From Enterobacter sp. RHBSTW-00175 (GTDB lineage: Bacteria; Pseudomonadota; Gammaproteobacteria; Enterobacterales; Enterobacteriaceae): a DNA stretch of 64,000 bases. Below, one piece after another: positions 31,002-41,178 of the stretch. The notes under the pieces were generated by a model. The model was not told where the DNA came from, did no database searches, and saw only the letters and a program-made list of their open reading frames with translations. The number at the start of each line of letters is the position of its first letter. Position 1 is the first letter of the stretch. The stretch lies in NCBI RefSeq assembly GCF_013927005.1, contig NZ_CP055930.1, positions 1,116,001-1,180,000 on the forward strand, given 5' to 3'. The position numbers and the translations under genes are program-made.

Positions 31002-31275
31002 TGACCTGAAGTTACCACCGAAATGGGTGATTAACCATAAGGCAAAGCGGGTCATCACATTAGCTTATGACTAAAAACCGCTAAAAAGCCTACAGAGTTA
31101 TTCACTGGTAAAATGCGATTAACCCCGCATAAAATTAACATCACGCCAACATGATTTAGCACATGGTGATATTTCATGCGGAAAAGTGGGCTGAATTTCC
31201 GTAACATAAAAAACGTAAGATTAGATAATCTAATGCGAAAAATGGCGTGGAATTAGAATATTTCAAACGAGGGAA

Positions 31276-31300
31276 TTTCCCCGGCGCAGAAGCCGGGAAA
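31276..31300 (-). terminator. possible hairpin after ubiI
   Basis: TTTCCCGGC / GCCGGGGAAA with one bulge lies 24 bases past the ubiI stop, but no proper U-run follows. It may end or stabilise the ygfB-pepP-ubiH-ubiI transcript. Confidence 0.4.
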
Positions 31301-31323
31301 ATAAAGTGTGACGGGGGTCAATA

Positions 31324-32526
31324 CTATTGGAGCCAGTCGGGAAGATCGTTAAGGCCCATCGCCTGACGCAGGAGTTGCGGTTTTACACCCGGGAGGGTGT
31401 CGGCCAGTTTCAGGCCAATATCACGCAGCAGTTTTTTGGCCGGGTTTGCGCCAGCGAACAGCTCGCGAAAGCCCTGCATGCCTGCCAGCATCATCGCGGC
31501 ACTGTGCTTGCGGCTACGTTCGTAGCGACGAAGGTATAAATGCTGACCAAAATCTTTGCCTTCACGGTGCAGACGACGCAGCTCATCAACCAGCTCTGCG
31601 GCATCCATAAAGCCCAGATTAACCCCCTGCCCGGCCAGCGGATGTATGGTATGCGCGGCATCTCCTACCAGAGCCAGACGGTGCGCCGCGAACTGACGCG
31701 CATAGCGTCCGGTAAGCGGGAAGACCTGCCGTTCGCTTTCAAGGGTGCACAACCCCAGACGATTATCAAAGGCAACGCACAGCGCCTGGTTAAATTCTTC
31801 AGGCGTGGCTTCCTGCATCCGTTGCGCTTTTTCCGGCACCAGCGACCAGACAATGGAACAGAGGTGCGGGTCGGCAAGCGGCAGAAATGCCAGAATACCG
31901 TCATTATGGAAAATCTGACGCGCCACGCCGCCGTGTGGCTCTGCGGTTCGGATCGTGGCCACAAGCGCGTGATGACGATAGTCCCAGAAGGTCAGCGGAA
32001 TATCTGCTTTATTACGCAGCCAGGAGTTTGCGCCGTCGGCCCCTACTACCAGCCGCGCGGTGAGCATATCGCCGCTTTGCAGGGTAATGAATGCCTCATT
32101 TTCGCCCCAGGCCACCTGCTGGATTTGCGCGGGCGCCATAAGCGTGACATCGCTACAGCGCTGGGCTTTTTGCCACAGCGCGTGGTGGATAACTGCATTC
32201 TCAATAATATGGCCCAGATGGCTGTACCCCATGCTTTCGTCATCAAAAGCAATATGGCCAAAGCTGTCTTTGTCCCACACTTCCATTCCGTGATAGCAAC
32301 TGGCGCGGTGTGCGACAATATCCGACCACACGCCCAGGTGAGTCAGTAGTTTTTCGCTGGCGGCATTGATGGCCGACACACGTAATTCTGGCTGCGCATC
32401 CTGTGCAACGGGCTGAGGCAGTTTTTGCTCAAGCACGGCCACACGCAGGCCGCTACCCTGTAAACCACAGGCCAGCGCCAGCCCGACCATTCCGCCGCCG
32501 ACAATGGCGACATCAACATTCTGCAC
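31324..32526 (-). CDS. ubiI: 2-octaprenylphenol hydroxylase UbiI (VisC)
   Basis: This 400-residue FAD monooxygenase hydroxylates C5 of the ubiquinone ring. Motifs are the dinucleotide-binding 'VAIVGGGMVGLALACGL' (residues 6-22), 'VGADGANSWLRN' and the FAD-binding 'VGDAAHTIHPLAGQGVNLG' (about residue 283). It is the last gene of ygfB-pepP-ubiH-ubiI, 12 bases after ubiH. Confidence 0.96.
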   Translation of the reverse strand: MQNVDVAIVGGGMVGLALACGLQGSGLRVAVLEQKLPQPVAQDAQPELRVSAINAASEKLLTHLGVWSDIVAHRASCYHGMEVWDKDSFGHIAFDDESMGYSHLGHIIENAVIHHALWQKAQRCSDVTLMAPAQIQQVAWGENEAFITLQSGDMLTARLVVGADGANSWLRNKADIPLTFWDYRHHALVATIRTAEPHGGVARQIFHNDGILAFLPLADPHLCSIVWSLVPEKAQRMQEATPEEFNQALCVAFDNRLGLCTLESERQVFPLTGRYARQFAAHRLALVGDAAHTIHPLAGQGVNLGFMDAAELVDELRRLHREGKDFGQHLYLRRYERSRKHSAAMMLAGMQGFRELFAGANPAKKLLRDIGLKLADTLPGVKPQLLRQAMGLNDLPDWLQ

Positions 32527-32538
32527 GGTGATAACTCC

Positions 32539-33717
32539 TTAACGAGCGACCCAACCAAGAGTCCTCTGCGCCAGCACATCACGTGCCGGGATAAATAATT
32601 CCATCGCCATCAGCCCGAGGTTGCGCCCGGCAACCAGCGGTGCCCAGCGATTAGCAAACAGATGCACCAGGCCATCCGTGACACCGATTGTGGCTTCTTT
32701 ATCGGCATGACGGCGCTTCTGATAATGGCTAAGCACCGAATATGCGCCACAATCTTTTTGTTCACCCCACGCCTGCGCCAGCGATTCCGCCAGGCTCATG
32801 ACATCACGCAGGCCCAGATTAAACCCCTGACCTGCAATCGGGTGCAGGGTTTGCGCGGCATTCCCCACCAGCGCAACGCGATGGGAAATGGACTGGGACG
32901 CCGTCGTCAGCGACAGCGGATAAACAGATCGTTTCCCCGCATGGGTGATGCGCCCAAGCCGCCAGCCGAAGGCCTTTTGCAGCTCAGTGCAAAAGCGCTC
33001 ATCGCTCCAGGACAGCACTTCATCCGCCCTGTCTTGCGGATGGCACCACACCAGCGAACAGCGATCCTCCGCCATGGGCAGCATCGCCAGCGGGCCATGC
33101 TGCGTAAAACGCTCAAACGCACGCCCGTGATGCTCGCTCTGTGTAGAGACATTCGCAATGACCGCCACCTGCCCATAAGGCTGGGTGCGCCATTCCACGC
33201 CACACTGTGTGCCCAGCGCAGAACGGGAACCATCAGCCGCAACCAGCAGCTGGCCTTCAAGTGTCGTGCCATCGTCGAGCGTGACGTTAACGGCATCTTC
33301 GCTGCGGCTAAAACTTGCCACGCGCGCCGGGCAGTGTAGCGTCACGCCGGGTGCGTCCTGTAACAAGCGGAACAGGCGGAGCCCAACGTCATGCAGCTCA
33401 ACAACCTGGCCCAGCGCGTCGATGCGATAATCCTGCGCATCAAGGGTAACAAACCCCGCATGACCGCGATCGCTGACGTGCACTGTTTCAATGGCAGTCG
33501 CACAGTCGGCGATAGCCTGCCAGATACCAATGCGCGCTAACTGCTGGCAGGCGCCTTGTGCCAGCGCAATTGCGCGGGCATCAAAACCAGGATGTTCGGT
33601 GGTTTGAGGTGCGACAGCTTCAATCAGATGAACCGGAAGCTGCCCCTGAGTTAAATGAGATATTGCCAGAGCCAGCGTGGCTCCTGTCATGCCGCCGCCA
33701 ACGATAATCACGCTCAT
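32539..33717 (-). CDS. ubiH: 2-octaprenyl-6-methoxyphenol hydroxylase UbiH
   Basis: This 392-residue paralogue of UbiI hydroxylates C1 of the ubiquinone ring. It has 'IVGGGMTGATLALAIS' at the N-terminus, 'VAADGSRSALG', and 'VGNAAQTLHPIAGQGFNLG', in which the usual Asp of the FAD motif is Asn, as in known UbiH. The start overlaps the pepP stop by 4 bases (coupled). Confidence 0.96.
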   Translation of the reverse strand: MSVIIVGGGMTGATLALAISHLTQGQLPVHLIEAVAPQTTEHPGFDARAIALAQGACQQLARIGIWQAIADCATAIETVHVSDRGHAGFVTLDAQDYRIDALGQVVELHDVGLRLFRLLQDAPGVTLHCPARVASFSRSEDAVNVTLDDGTTLEGQLLVAADGSRSALGTQCGVEWRTQPYGQVAVIANVSTQSEHHGRAFERFTQHGPLAMLPMAEDRCSLVWCHPQDRADEVLSWSDERFCTELQKAFGWRLGRITHAGKRSVYPLSLTTASQSISHRVALVGNAAQTLHPIAGQGFNLGLRDVMSLAESLAQAWGEQKDCGAYSVLSHYQKRRHADKEATIGVTDGLVHLFANRWAPLVAGRNLGLMAMELFIPARDVLAQRTLGWVAR

Positions 33718-35033
33718 ACGCGTGCCGCTGCCATCAGCGCCTCAATGTCGTCGGCATTTTTCACAACAGAGGCAGTCAGGTTTTCATTGCCGGTTTCGGT
33801 GATGACAATGTCATCTTCAATACGAATGCCAATCCCGCGGTACTCTGGTGGGACATCCGCGTCCGGGGCGATGTACAGCCCGGGTTCAACGGTTAATACC
33901 ATGCCTGGTTCCAGCACGCGCGAACGTTCAGAACCATAGGCACCCACGTCATGAACATCCAGCCCCAGCCAGTGACTCAGGCCATGCATAAAGTACGGAC
34001 GATGGGCATTTTCGGTGATCAGGGTATCAACTTCGCCTTTCAGGATGCCAAGACGCACCAGACCGGTAATCATTATCCGCACGACAGCACCGGTGACTTC
34101 CTGAATCGAGGTGCCCGGACGATAGAGCGTCAGCGCCGTTTCCAGTGATTCAAGAACAATGTCATAAATCGCACGCTGTGCAGGCGTGAATTTGCCGTTT
34201 ACCGGGAAAGTACGGGTGATGTCCCCTGCATAGCCCTGATATTCGCAACCGGCGTCAATCAGCACCAGGTCGCCCTTACGCAGTTCACTTTCGTTCTCGG
34301 TGTAGTGCAGGATGCAGCCGTTTTCCCCGCCCCCCACAATGGTGTTGTAGGACGGATAGCGCGCGCCGTGGCGGGTAAATTCGTGGTGGATCTCGCCTTC
34401 GAGCTGGTATTCAAACATCCCGGGACGGCACTTCTCCATCGCGCGGGTATGCGCCAGAGCGCTGATTTCACCTGCACGGCGTAGCACGTCAAGTTCTTCT
34501 TCAGACTTGAAGAGACGCATCTCGTGGACCACCGGGCGCCAGTCCGTAAGCGTAGCTGGCGCAGCTAAGTTCTGGCGCGAACCCTTACGCAGCTTATCCA
34601 GCGCGTTGAAGACAATCTCATCGGCCCAGGCATATTCACCCTGGGCGTGGTACAGCACGTCCAGGCCGTTAAGCAACTGGTAAAGCTGCTGGTTGATTTC
34701 GCTAAACGCCAGGGCGCGATCGACACCAAGCTTTGCAGGCGCGGCCTCCTGGCCTAAGCGACGGCCAAACCAGATTTCGGCGGTTAAATCCCGCACGCGG
34801 TTGAAAAGCACGCTGTGGTTGTGGGTGTCATTGCTCTTTATCAGTACCAGTACTGCTTCAGGCTCGTTAAACCCGGTGAAGTACCAGAAATCGCTACTCT
34901 GGCGATAGGGGTATTCGCTGTCGGCGCTGCGCGTCACTTCAGGAGCTGCAAAAATTAACGCAGCGCTTCCTGGCTGCATTTTTGCCAGCAGCGCCTGACG
35001 ACGGCGAGAATACTCTTGATTCGAGATAACCAT
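33714..35033 (-). CDS. pepP: Xaa-Pro aminopeptidase P
   Basis: This 439-residue cytoplasmic dimanganese peptidase removes N-terminal residues before proline. Metal ligands are visible in 'DAGCEYQGYAGDITRTFP' (Asp), 'GLSHWLGLDVHD' (His), 'TVEPGLYI' (Glu) and 'IGIRIEDDIVIT' (Glu). The ATG at 35033 has an AGGAGGG ribosome site; a long in-frame extension upstream would cover the ygfB end and is rejected. Confidence 0.96.
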   Translation of the reverse strand: MVISNQEYSRRRQALLAKMQPGSAALIFAAPEVTRSADSEYPYRQSSDFWYFTGFNEPEAVLVLIKSNDTHNHSVLFNRVRDLTAEIWFGRRLGQEAAPAKLGVDRALAFSEINQQLYQLLNGLDVLYHAQGEYAWADEIVFNALDKLRKGSRQNLAAPATLTDWRPVVHEMRLFKSEEELDVLRRAGEISALAHTRAMEKCRPGMFEYQLEGEIHHEFTRHGARYPSYNTIVGGGENGCILHYTENESELRKGDLVLIDAGCEYQGYAGDITRTFPVNGKFTPAQRAIYDIVLESLETALTLYRPGTSIQEVTGAVVRIMITGLVRLGILKGEVDTLITENAHRPYFMHGLSHWLGLDVHDVGAYGSERSRVLEPGMVLTVEPGLYIAPDADVPPEYRGIGIRIEDDIVITETGNENLTASVVKNADDIEALMAAARV

Positions 35034-35058
35034 GACACCCTCCTGTGCGTTATTTTTC

Positions 35059-35637
35059 TTAATGTAAGGTTGGCTTGCGCACTTCCGGCGCGGTTGGCTG
35101 CGAGCGCGTAAAGGTGTCGTGGCACAGCAGCGCCGCAACGCGAACGTACTCAATAATCTCTTCGAGGGACATTTCCAGCTCTTCCTGGTCTTCCTCTTCG
35201 TCATAGCCAAGCTGTGCGATGTTGCGCAGATCGTCGATAGCTTCACCCGCTTCGCCGGTCACTTTATCGAGCTTAGGCTGTGTCACGCCAAGACCCAGCA
35301 GATAGTGGTTTACCCAACCGGCGAGCGCATCGGCGCGTTCGAAGACGCTAACGTCGTCGCCTTCAGGCAGATAAAGCTGAAAAAGGAAGCCGTCATCTTC
35401 CAGAGAATCGCTGGTTGCGGAGTGCATTTTACGCAGCGCTTCAGCCAGCTCGTGACCAAACGCCAGCCCCTCGTTCGTCAGGTCATGAACCAGCGGCTGC
35501 CATGAGCTGTCGCTGTTTCCGCCACACAGCATCCCGGCGATCAGACCGTGCATTTCGGCAGGGGTTAAACCCACTCCCTGCTGGTTCAGTAACTGGTTTA
35601 ATTCGTTGTAACCAGGCATTTCGTTCTGTATAGACAT
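35059..35637 (-). CDS. ygfB: UPF0149 family protein YgfB
   Basis: This 192-residue acidic protein has the N-terminal '[20 protein letters not shown]' region and no metal-binding Cys tail, as in YgfB rather than YecA. Its biochemical role is not established in enterics; in Pseudomonas a homologue modulates ampDh3 expression. It is the first gene of the pepP-ubiH-ubiI operon. The ATG at 35637 was chosen over one two codons upstream because it begins the conserved MSIQNEM. Confidence 0.92.
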   Translation of the reverse strand: MSIQNEMPGYNELNQLLNQQGVGLTPAEMHGLIAGMLCGGNSDSSWQPLVHDLTNEGLAFGHELAEALRKMHSATSDSLEDDGFLFQLYLPEGDDVSVFERADALAGWVNHYLLGLGVTQPKLDKVTGEAGEAIDDLRNIAQLGYDEEEDQEELEMSLEEIIEYVRVAALLCHDTFTRSQPTAPEVRKPTLH

Positions 35638-35738
35638 ATGCATTCGTCATCAAAGGGAGAAGATTCATGGTATGCTACCACTTTGGACCCTGGTGATACC
35701 AGAAAAGGGCTTGTATCTTCACATCAGGGTAGCTATAG

Positions 35739-36134
<396 letters not shown>

Positions 36135-36175
36135 CACTTCTCAGTTGACTATGGTAGAGTAACTGGGAAGACAAA

Positions 36176-36359
36176 ATTTCTCTGAGATGTTCGCAAGCGG
36201 GCCAGTCCCCTGAGCCGATATTTCATACCACAAGAATGTGGCGCTCCATGGTTGGTGAGCATGCTCGGTCCGTCCGAGAAGCCTTAAAACTATGACGACA
36301 CATTCACCTTGAACCAAGGGTTCAAGGGTTACAGCCTGCGGCGGCATCTCGGAGATTCC
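36176..36359 (+). ncRNA. ssrS: 6S RNA
   Basis: This 184-base RNA closely follows the E. coli 6S sequence from 'ATTTCTCTGAGATGTTCGC' to 'GGCATCTCGGAGATTCC'; the two ends pair to form the closing stem and the large internal bubble mimics an open promoter that traps sigma-70 RNA polymerase in stationary phase. A few covariant changes lie in the terminal arm. The 5' promoter overlaps the zapA end, and fau follows, as in other enterobacteria. Confidence 0.97.
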
Positions 36360-36383
36360 CTCTCTCTTCTTCTACCGACTACC

Positions 36384-36980
36384 ATGACTCTACTTTCTGA
36401 AGTTTCTGCCTCACGCCAGGACATCCGTCAGTTAATCCGTAAACGCCGTCGTGCGTTAACCTCCGAACAGCAAACGCATTTCGCCCAGCAGGCCGCCGCA
36501 CGCATGATGGCATACCCGCCGGTTGTGATGGCACATACGGTCGCCCTGTTTCTGTCATTTGATGGCGAACTGGATACCCAGCCGCTTATCGAACAGCTTT
36601 GGCGCGCCGGGAAAAAGGTTTGCCTGCCGGTGCTGCATCCGTTTAGCGAGGGGAACCTGCTGTTCCTGAACTACCATCCACACAGTGACCTGGTAGTCAA
36701 TCGCCTGAAAATCACCGAACCGAAACTGGACGTGCGCGACGTGCTCCCACTTGCGGATCTGGATGTGCTGGTGACCCCACTGGTAGCGTTCGATGAACAA
36801 GGTCAGCGCCTGGGAATGGGGGGCGGCTTTTACGACAGAACGCTGCAAAACTGGCAGCAGTATGGATTGCAGCCGGTGGGCTATGCGCATGATTGTCAGG
36901 GCGTGGAGGCGTTGCCGGTGGAGAAATGGGATGTGCCGTTGCCTGCGGTGGTGACGCCCAGTAAAACCTGGACCTGGTAG
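36384..36980 (+). CDS. fau: 5-formyltetrahydrofolate cyclo-ligase family protein (YgfA)
   Basis: This 198-residue enzyme converts 5-formyl-THF to 5,10-methenyl-THF with ATP. It has 'RQLIRKRRRAL' at the start, 'LPVLHP' and the phosphate loop 'RLGMGGGFYDRTL' (about residue 150). It lies 24 bases after 6S RNA and is probably processed from the same primary transcript. The ATG at 36384 is preferred; a later Met at the IRKRRR segment is used in some annotations. Confidence 0.93.
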   Translation: MTLLSEVSASRQDIRQLIRKRRRALTSEQQTHFAQQAAARMMAYPPVVMAHTVALFLSFDGELDTQPLIEQLWRAGKKVCLPVLHPFSEGNLLFLNYHPHSDLVVNRLKITEPKLDVRDVLPLADLDVLVTPLVAFDEQGQRLGMGGGFYDRTLQNWQQYGLQPVGYAHDCQGVEALPVEKWDVPLPAVVTPSKTWTW

Positions 36981-36986
36981 AATAAA

Positions 36987-37062
36987 GCCGGGTGGCGCTT
37001 ACGCTTACCCGGCCTACAAAACCTCAACGTAGGTCGGGTAAGGCGCAGCCGCCACCCGACAC
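36987..37062. repeat. two inverted REP units between fau and serA
   Basis: 'GCCGGGTGGCGCTTACGCTT' and its inverted partner 'GGTCGGGTAAGGCGCAGCCG' make a BIME between converging genes. In E. coli this gap also carries the sibC/ibsC toxin-antitoxin pair, which is not present here. Confidence 0.85.
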
Positions 37063-37076
37063 TACAAACCGCACGA

Positions 37077-38309
37077 TCAGTAAAGCAGACGCGCGCGGAT
37101 AGTCCCCGGGAGCGCCTTCATGCTCAGCAGCGCCTTCTCGGCCACATCTTCATCCGCTTCAATATCAATTACCACGTAACCCATCTGAGAGTTGGTTTGC
37201 AGATACTGTGCAGCAATGTTGACGCCCTGCTCAGCGAAGATCTGGTTAATTGCGGTCAACACGCCTGGGCGGTTTTCGTGAATGTGCAGCAGACGGCGGC
37301 CACCGTGCAGCGGCAGAGACACTTCCGGGAAATTCACCGCAGAAAGCGTTGAGCCGTTGTCGGAGTATTTGCTCAGTTTGCCCGCCACTTCCAGGCCGAT
37401 GTTCTCCTGCGCTTCCTGAGTTGAACCACCGATGTGCGGCGTCAGGATCACGTTATCGAACTCGCACAGCGGAGATGTAAACGGATCGCTGTTGGTTGCA
37501 GGCTCGGTCGGGAATACGTCGATTGCCGCCCCTGCCAGATGCTTACGCTTCAGCGCATCACACAGTGCCGGGATGTCGACAACGGTGCCGCGCGCGGCGT
37601 TGATCAGCAGTGAACCAGGCTTCATCAGCGCCAGCTCTTCTGCACCCATCATGTTTTTCGTGGACGCATTTTCCGGCACATGCAGGCTCACGACATCACT
37701 CATGTTCAGCAGGTCAGACAGGTGTTGAACCTGGGTAGCATTCCCCAGCGGCAGCTTGCTTTCGATATCGTAGAAGAAGACGTTCATACCGAGGGATTCA
37801 GCAAGAATACCCAGCTGCGTACCGATATGGCCGTAACCGATGATACCCAGTTTTTTGCCACGCGCTTCGAAAGAGCCGGACGCCAGTTTATTCCACACAC
37901 CGCGGTGTGCTTTGGCGTTCGCTTCAGGAATACCGCGCAGCAGCAGCAGCAGTTCGCCAATCACCAGCTCCGCAACAGAACGGGTGTTAGAGAACGGTGC
38001 GTTAAAGACAGGAATACCGCGCTTTGCAGCTGCATTCAGGTCAACCTGGTTGGTGCCGATGCAGAAGCAACCAATGGCCACCAGCTTTTCCGCCGCAGCG
38101 ATAACGTCTTCAGTCAGGTGAGTACGGGATCGCAGGCCAATGAAGTGGGCATCACGGATGGACGCTTTCAGCTCTTCAGTATCCAGCGCGCCTTTGTGAA
38201 ATTCGATGTTGGTGTAGCCTGCTGCACGAAGGTTATCGAGTGCTTTTTGGTGCACGCCTTCTACTAGCAGGAATTTAATCTTGTCTTTCTCCAGTGATAC
38301 CTTTGCCAT
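37077..38309 (-). CDS. serA: D-3-phosphoglycerate dehydrogenase
   Basis: This 410-residue enzyme starts serine synthesis and is feedback-inhibited by serine. It has the NAD-binding 'LGIIGYGHIGTQLG' (about residue 157), the catalytic His in 'NVILTPHIGGST' (about residue 292) and a C-terminal ACT domain (about 335-410) for serine. The ATG at 38309 gives exactly the E. coli length; the longer frame upstream is untranslated leader. Confidence 0.98.
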   Translation of the reverse strand: MAKVSLEKDKIKFLLVEGVHQKALDNLRAAGYTNIEFHKGALDTEELKASIRDAHFIGLRSRTHLTEDVIAAAEKLVAIGCFCIGTNQVDLNAAAKRGIPVFNAPFSNTRSVAELVIGELLLLLRGIPEANAKAHRGVWNKLASGSFEARGKKLGIIGYGHIGTQLGILAESLGMNVFFYDIESKLPLGNATQVQHLSDLLNMSDVVSLHVPENASTKNMMGAEELALMKPGSLLINAARGTVVDIPALCDALKRKHLAGAAIDVFPTEPATNSDPFTSPLCEFDNVILTPHIGGSTQEAQENIGLEVAGKLSKYSDNGSTLSAVNFPEVSLPLHGGRRLLHIHENRPGVLTAINQIFAEQGVNIAAQYLQTNSQMGYVVIDIEADEDVAEKALLSMKALPGTIRARLLY

Positions 38310-38550
38310 TTCCCCGACCCTGTTTTTGTCTGAACTGATGTTGTGCTGGATTTGAATCCGCTGTAGCCAACATATCAAAAAAAACTATTGCAGCAATATG
38401 AACGTTTGCGTCGGCACTCTGAAGAAAAGTCATACAGGGCAAAATGGCAGAGGAAAATGCTGCATAAGTTTACGAAAGTGGCAGGATCGGCAAAAGAGGC
38501 GCAAAAACGTGACACAAGTCACCGAATTTAGCTTTTCAAAAATTTTTTAG

Positions 38551-38570
38551 CGGGGGGAGACTTCCCCCCG
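38551..38570 (-). terminator. hairpin after rpiA
   Basis: CGGGGGGA / TTCCCCCCG lies five bases past the rpiA stop in the minus direction and is followed by an A/T-rich run. It is a likely transcript end separating rpiA from serA. Confidence 0.65.
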
Positions 38571-38575
38571 TCAGA

Positions 38576-39235
38576 TCATTTTACGATGGTTTTCACGCCG
38601 TCAGCCGTACCGATCAGCGCAACATCCGCGCCACGGTTGGCAAATAACCCTACGGTGACTACGCCTGGAAGGCCATTAATGGCATTTTCCAGGGCAATGG
38701 CATCCAGAATTTCCAGACCGTGCACATCCAGGATCACGTTACCGTTGTCAGTCACAACACCCTGACGGTATTCCGGGCGGCCACCCAGCTTCACCAGTTC
38801 GCGCGCCACTGCGCTGCGCGCCATTGGGATCACTTCTACCGGCAGCGGGAATTTACCCAGAATATCAACCTGCTTAGAGGCATCCGCGATACAGATAAAT
38901 TTATCCGCAACAGAAGCGATGATCTTCTCACGCGTCAGCGCTGCGCCGCCGCCTTTGATCATCTGCATGTGGCCGTTGATCTCATCAGCGCCATCAACGT
39001 AGATCCCCAGGCGATCCACTTCGTTCAGGTCAAAAACGGTAATGCCAAGGCTTTTCAGCTTTTCCGTGGAAGCATCGGAGCTGGATACTGCGCCCTCGAT
39101 CTGCCCTTTCATCGTGCCCAGCGCATCGATAAAGTGCGCCGCCGTAGAGCCCGTGCCGACACCAACAATTGTTCCTGGTTGCACGTACTGGAGAGCGGCC
39201 CATCCTACTGCTTTTTTCAGTTCATCCTGCGTCAT
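38576..39235 (-). CDS. rpiA: ribose-5-phosphate isomerase A
   Basis: This 219-residue enzyme interconverts ribose-5-P and ribulose-5-P in the pentose phosphate pathway. It shows '[16 protein letters not shown]', the catalytic Glu region '[20 protein letters not shown]' (about residues 81-100) and 'ADASKQV'. Length is normal. It diverges from argP. Confidence 0.97.
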   Translation of the reverse strand: MTQDELKKAVGWAALQYVQPGTIVGVGTGSTAAHFIDALGTMKGQIEGAVSSSDASTEKLKSLGITVFDLNEVDRLGIYVDGADEINGHMQMIKGGGAALTREKIIASVADKFICIADASKQVDILGKFPLPVEVIPMARSAVARELVKLGGRPEYRQGVVTDNGNVILDVHGLEILDAIALENAINGLPGVVTVGLFANRGADVALIGTADGVKTIVK

Positions 39236-39424
39236 GATCTTTTTGCCTGTGGTGTGAAAACTCAGGGCGCATTATAGAACACGTAAGCAGGAAATGTCCC
39301 TGTGACCACCATCACATAACCGCGCAAAGCCCTGACAGATCCGATGTGGGTGCATTTCGTCTGTATCAAACGTAAATTTGTGTCATAGTGCTGAATAAGC
39401 ACATTTCAGGAGTAAGCCAGAGCA

Positions 39425-40318
39425 ATGAAACGTCCGGACTACAGAACACTACAGGCACTTGATGCGGTTATTCGTGAACGAGGTTTTGAGCGCGCGGCGC
39501 AAAAGCTGTGCATCACTCAATCCGCCGTATCACAACGTATCAAACAGCTTGAAAACATGTTCGGGCAGCCGCTGCTGGTGCGTACCGTACCCCCTCGCCC
39601 AACGGAACAAGGTCAAAAGCTCCTTGCCCTGTTGCGCCAGGTTGAACTGCTGGAAGATGAATGGCTGGGTGACGAACAGACCGGCTCCACGCCACTGCTG
39701 CTGTCGCTGGCGGTGAACGCCGACAGCCTGGCAACCTGGCTGCTGCCCGCTCTTGCCCCGGTACTGGCCGACTCCCCTATTCGCCTGAATTTACAGGTAG
39801 AAGATGAAACCCGTACCCAGGAACGCCTGCGCCGCGGCGAAGTGGTGGGTGCCGTCAGTATTCAGCCGCAAGCGCTGCCAAGCTGCCTTGTGGATCAGCT
39901 CGGTGCGCTGGATTACCTGTTTGTGGGTTCGAAGGCTTTCGCAGAACGCTATTTCCCGAATGGCGTTACCCGTGCAGCGCTGCTTAAAGCCCCTGCCGTT
40001 GCGTTCGACCATCTTGATGATATGCATCAGGCCTTCCTGCAACAAAACTTCGACCTGCCGCCTGGCAGCGTGCCGTGCCACATTGTGAACTCATCTGAAG
40101 CCTTTGTGCAGCTTGCGCGTCAGGGAACCACCTGCTGCATGATCCCGCATCTGCAAATTGAGAAAGAGTTAAAAAGCGGTGAGCTTATCGATTTAACGCC
40201 GGGGCTGTACCAGCGCCGGATGCTCTACTGGCATCGTTTTGCACCCGAGAGCCGCATGATGCGCAACGTGACAGATGCACTGCTGGCATTTGGGCATAAG
40301 GTATTAAGACAGGATTAA
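39425..40318 (+). CDS. argP: LysR-type regulator ArgP (IciA)
   Basis: This 297-residue regulator has an N-terminal winged HTH (residues 3-60, '[20 protein letters not shown]') and a LysR effector domain (about 90-297). ArgP activates argO with arginine and is trapped by lysine; argO lies 0.9 kb downstream on the other strand. The methylmalonyl-CoA operon found between argP and yggE in E. coli is absent. Confidence 0.97.
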   Translation: MKRPDYRTLQALDAVIRERGFERAAQKLCITQSAVSQRIKQLENMFGQPLLVRTVPPRPTEQGQKLLALLRQVELLEDEWLGDEQTGSTPLLLSLAVNADSLATWLLPALAPVLADSPIRLNLQVEDETRTQERLRRGEVVGAVSIQPQALPSCLVDQLGALDYLFVGSKAFAERYFPNGVTRAALLKAPAVAFDHLDDMHQAFLQQNFDLPPGSVPCHIVNSSEAFVQLARQGTTCCMIPHLQIEKELKSGELIDLTPGLYQRRMLYWHRFAPESRMMRNVTDALLAFGHKVLRQD

Positions 40319-40326
40319 AAAGAAAA

Positions 40327-40358
40327 AGCCGGGTGGCGGCTACGCCTTACCCGGCCTA
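40327..40358. repeat. REP unit between argP and yggE
   Basis: The single REP palindrome 'GCCGGGTGGCGGCTACGCCT' followed by 'TACCCGGC' lies between converging genes and may act as a transcript end. Confidence 0.8.
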
Positions 40359-40363
40359 CTGGT

Positions 40364-41086
40364 TTACTGAGCGGATTTTTGAGCGGGTTCCAGCTCAAAC
40401 ACCACATCAACCTGATCGTCGAACTGGATAGTCGGCTGCTCGTAAGTTTCCTGAGCAGAAACCGGCGCAGCATCGGCCTTCATCATCCGAACCATCGGGC
40501 TTGGCTGGTAGTTAGAGACGTGGTAACGCACGCTATACACCGGGCCGAGTTTGCTGTTAAAGCCTGAAGCCAGCTGCTGCGCCTGATGGATTGCATCATC
40601 AATGGCCGCTTTGCGCGCTTCGTCTTTGTATTTTTCAGGTTGCGCAACGCCCAGTGAGACAGAACGAATTTCGTTCAGACCCGCTTTCAGCGCGCCATCC
40701 AGTAATGAATTGAGCTTATCGAGCTGGCGCAGCGTGACCTCAACGGTACGCACCGCGCGATAGCCTTTCAGAATACTTTTGCCGTTCTGGTAGTCGTAAT
40801 CAGGCTGAGTGCGCAGGTTTGCGGAGTTGATATCCTTTTTCGCGACACCATTCTGTTCGAGGAAGGAGAGATATTGCGCAACACGATCGTCTGCCTGTTT
40901 TTTGGCAGAAGCGGCATCTTTTGCGGCCACATTCACTTCGATTGCCAACGTTGCCACATCCGGGACGGCATCCACACTTGCCGTGCCTGAAGTCACAATG
41001 TGCGGGCCAGCAGGCAATTCATTCGCCTGAACCGACACCGCGCCTAAACTTACTAATGCCGCCAGGGCCATCACTTTAAACTTCAC
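40364..41086 (-). CDS. yggE: SIMPL-domain periplasmic protein YggE
   Basis: This 240-residue protein has a signal peptide (cut before 'NELPAGP') and a SIMPL/DUF541 domain. E. coli YggE lowers oxidative stress and has been named an oxidative-stress defence protein; chemistry is unknown. The start is GTG at 41086, six bases inside an upstream ATG (41092): GGAGG lies seven bases before the GTG but almost touches the ATG, and the GTG gives the MKFKV start seen in E. coli. Confidence 0.9.
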   Translation of the reverse strand: MKFKVMALAALVSLGAVSVQANELPAGPHIVTSGTASVDAVPDVATLAIEVNVAAKDAASAKKQADDRVAQYLSFLEQNGVAKKDINSANLRTQPDYDYQNGKSILKGYRAVRTVEVTLRQLDKLNSLLDGALKAGLNEIRSVSLGVAQPEKYKDEARKAAIDDAIHQAQQLASGFNSKLGPVYSVRYHVSNYQPSPMVRMMKADAAPVSAQETYEQPTIQFDDQVDVVFELEPAQKSAQ

Positions 41087-41178
41087 TGTCATTCCTCCAT
41101 GTTGCGAAGAGTGCCCTATCAACAGAGCACATGCCAGCAAGCTTAGCGGGTCTTATTCAGTTGTCCATAAGACAACAC

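Noticed and set aside
30895..31323. Possible glycine riboswitch before gcvT
   Set aside because: No tandem aptamer core is visible; enterobacteria regulate gcvTHP by GcvA, Lrp and PurR.
36981..37076. sibC/ibsC type I toxin-antitoxin pair
   Set aside because: Searched for between fau and serA; the gap contains only two REP units.
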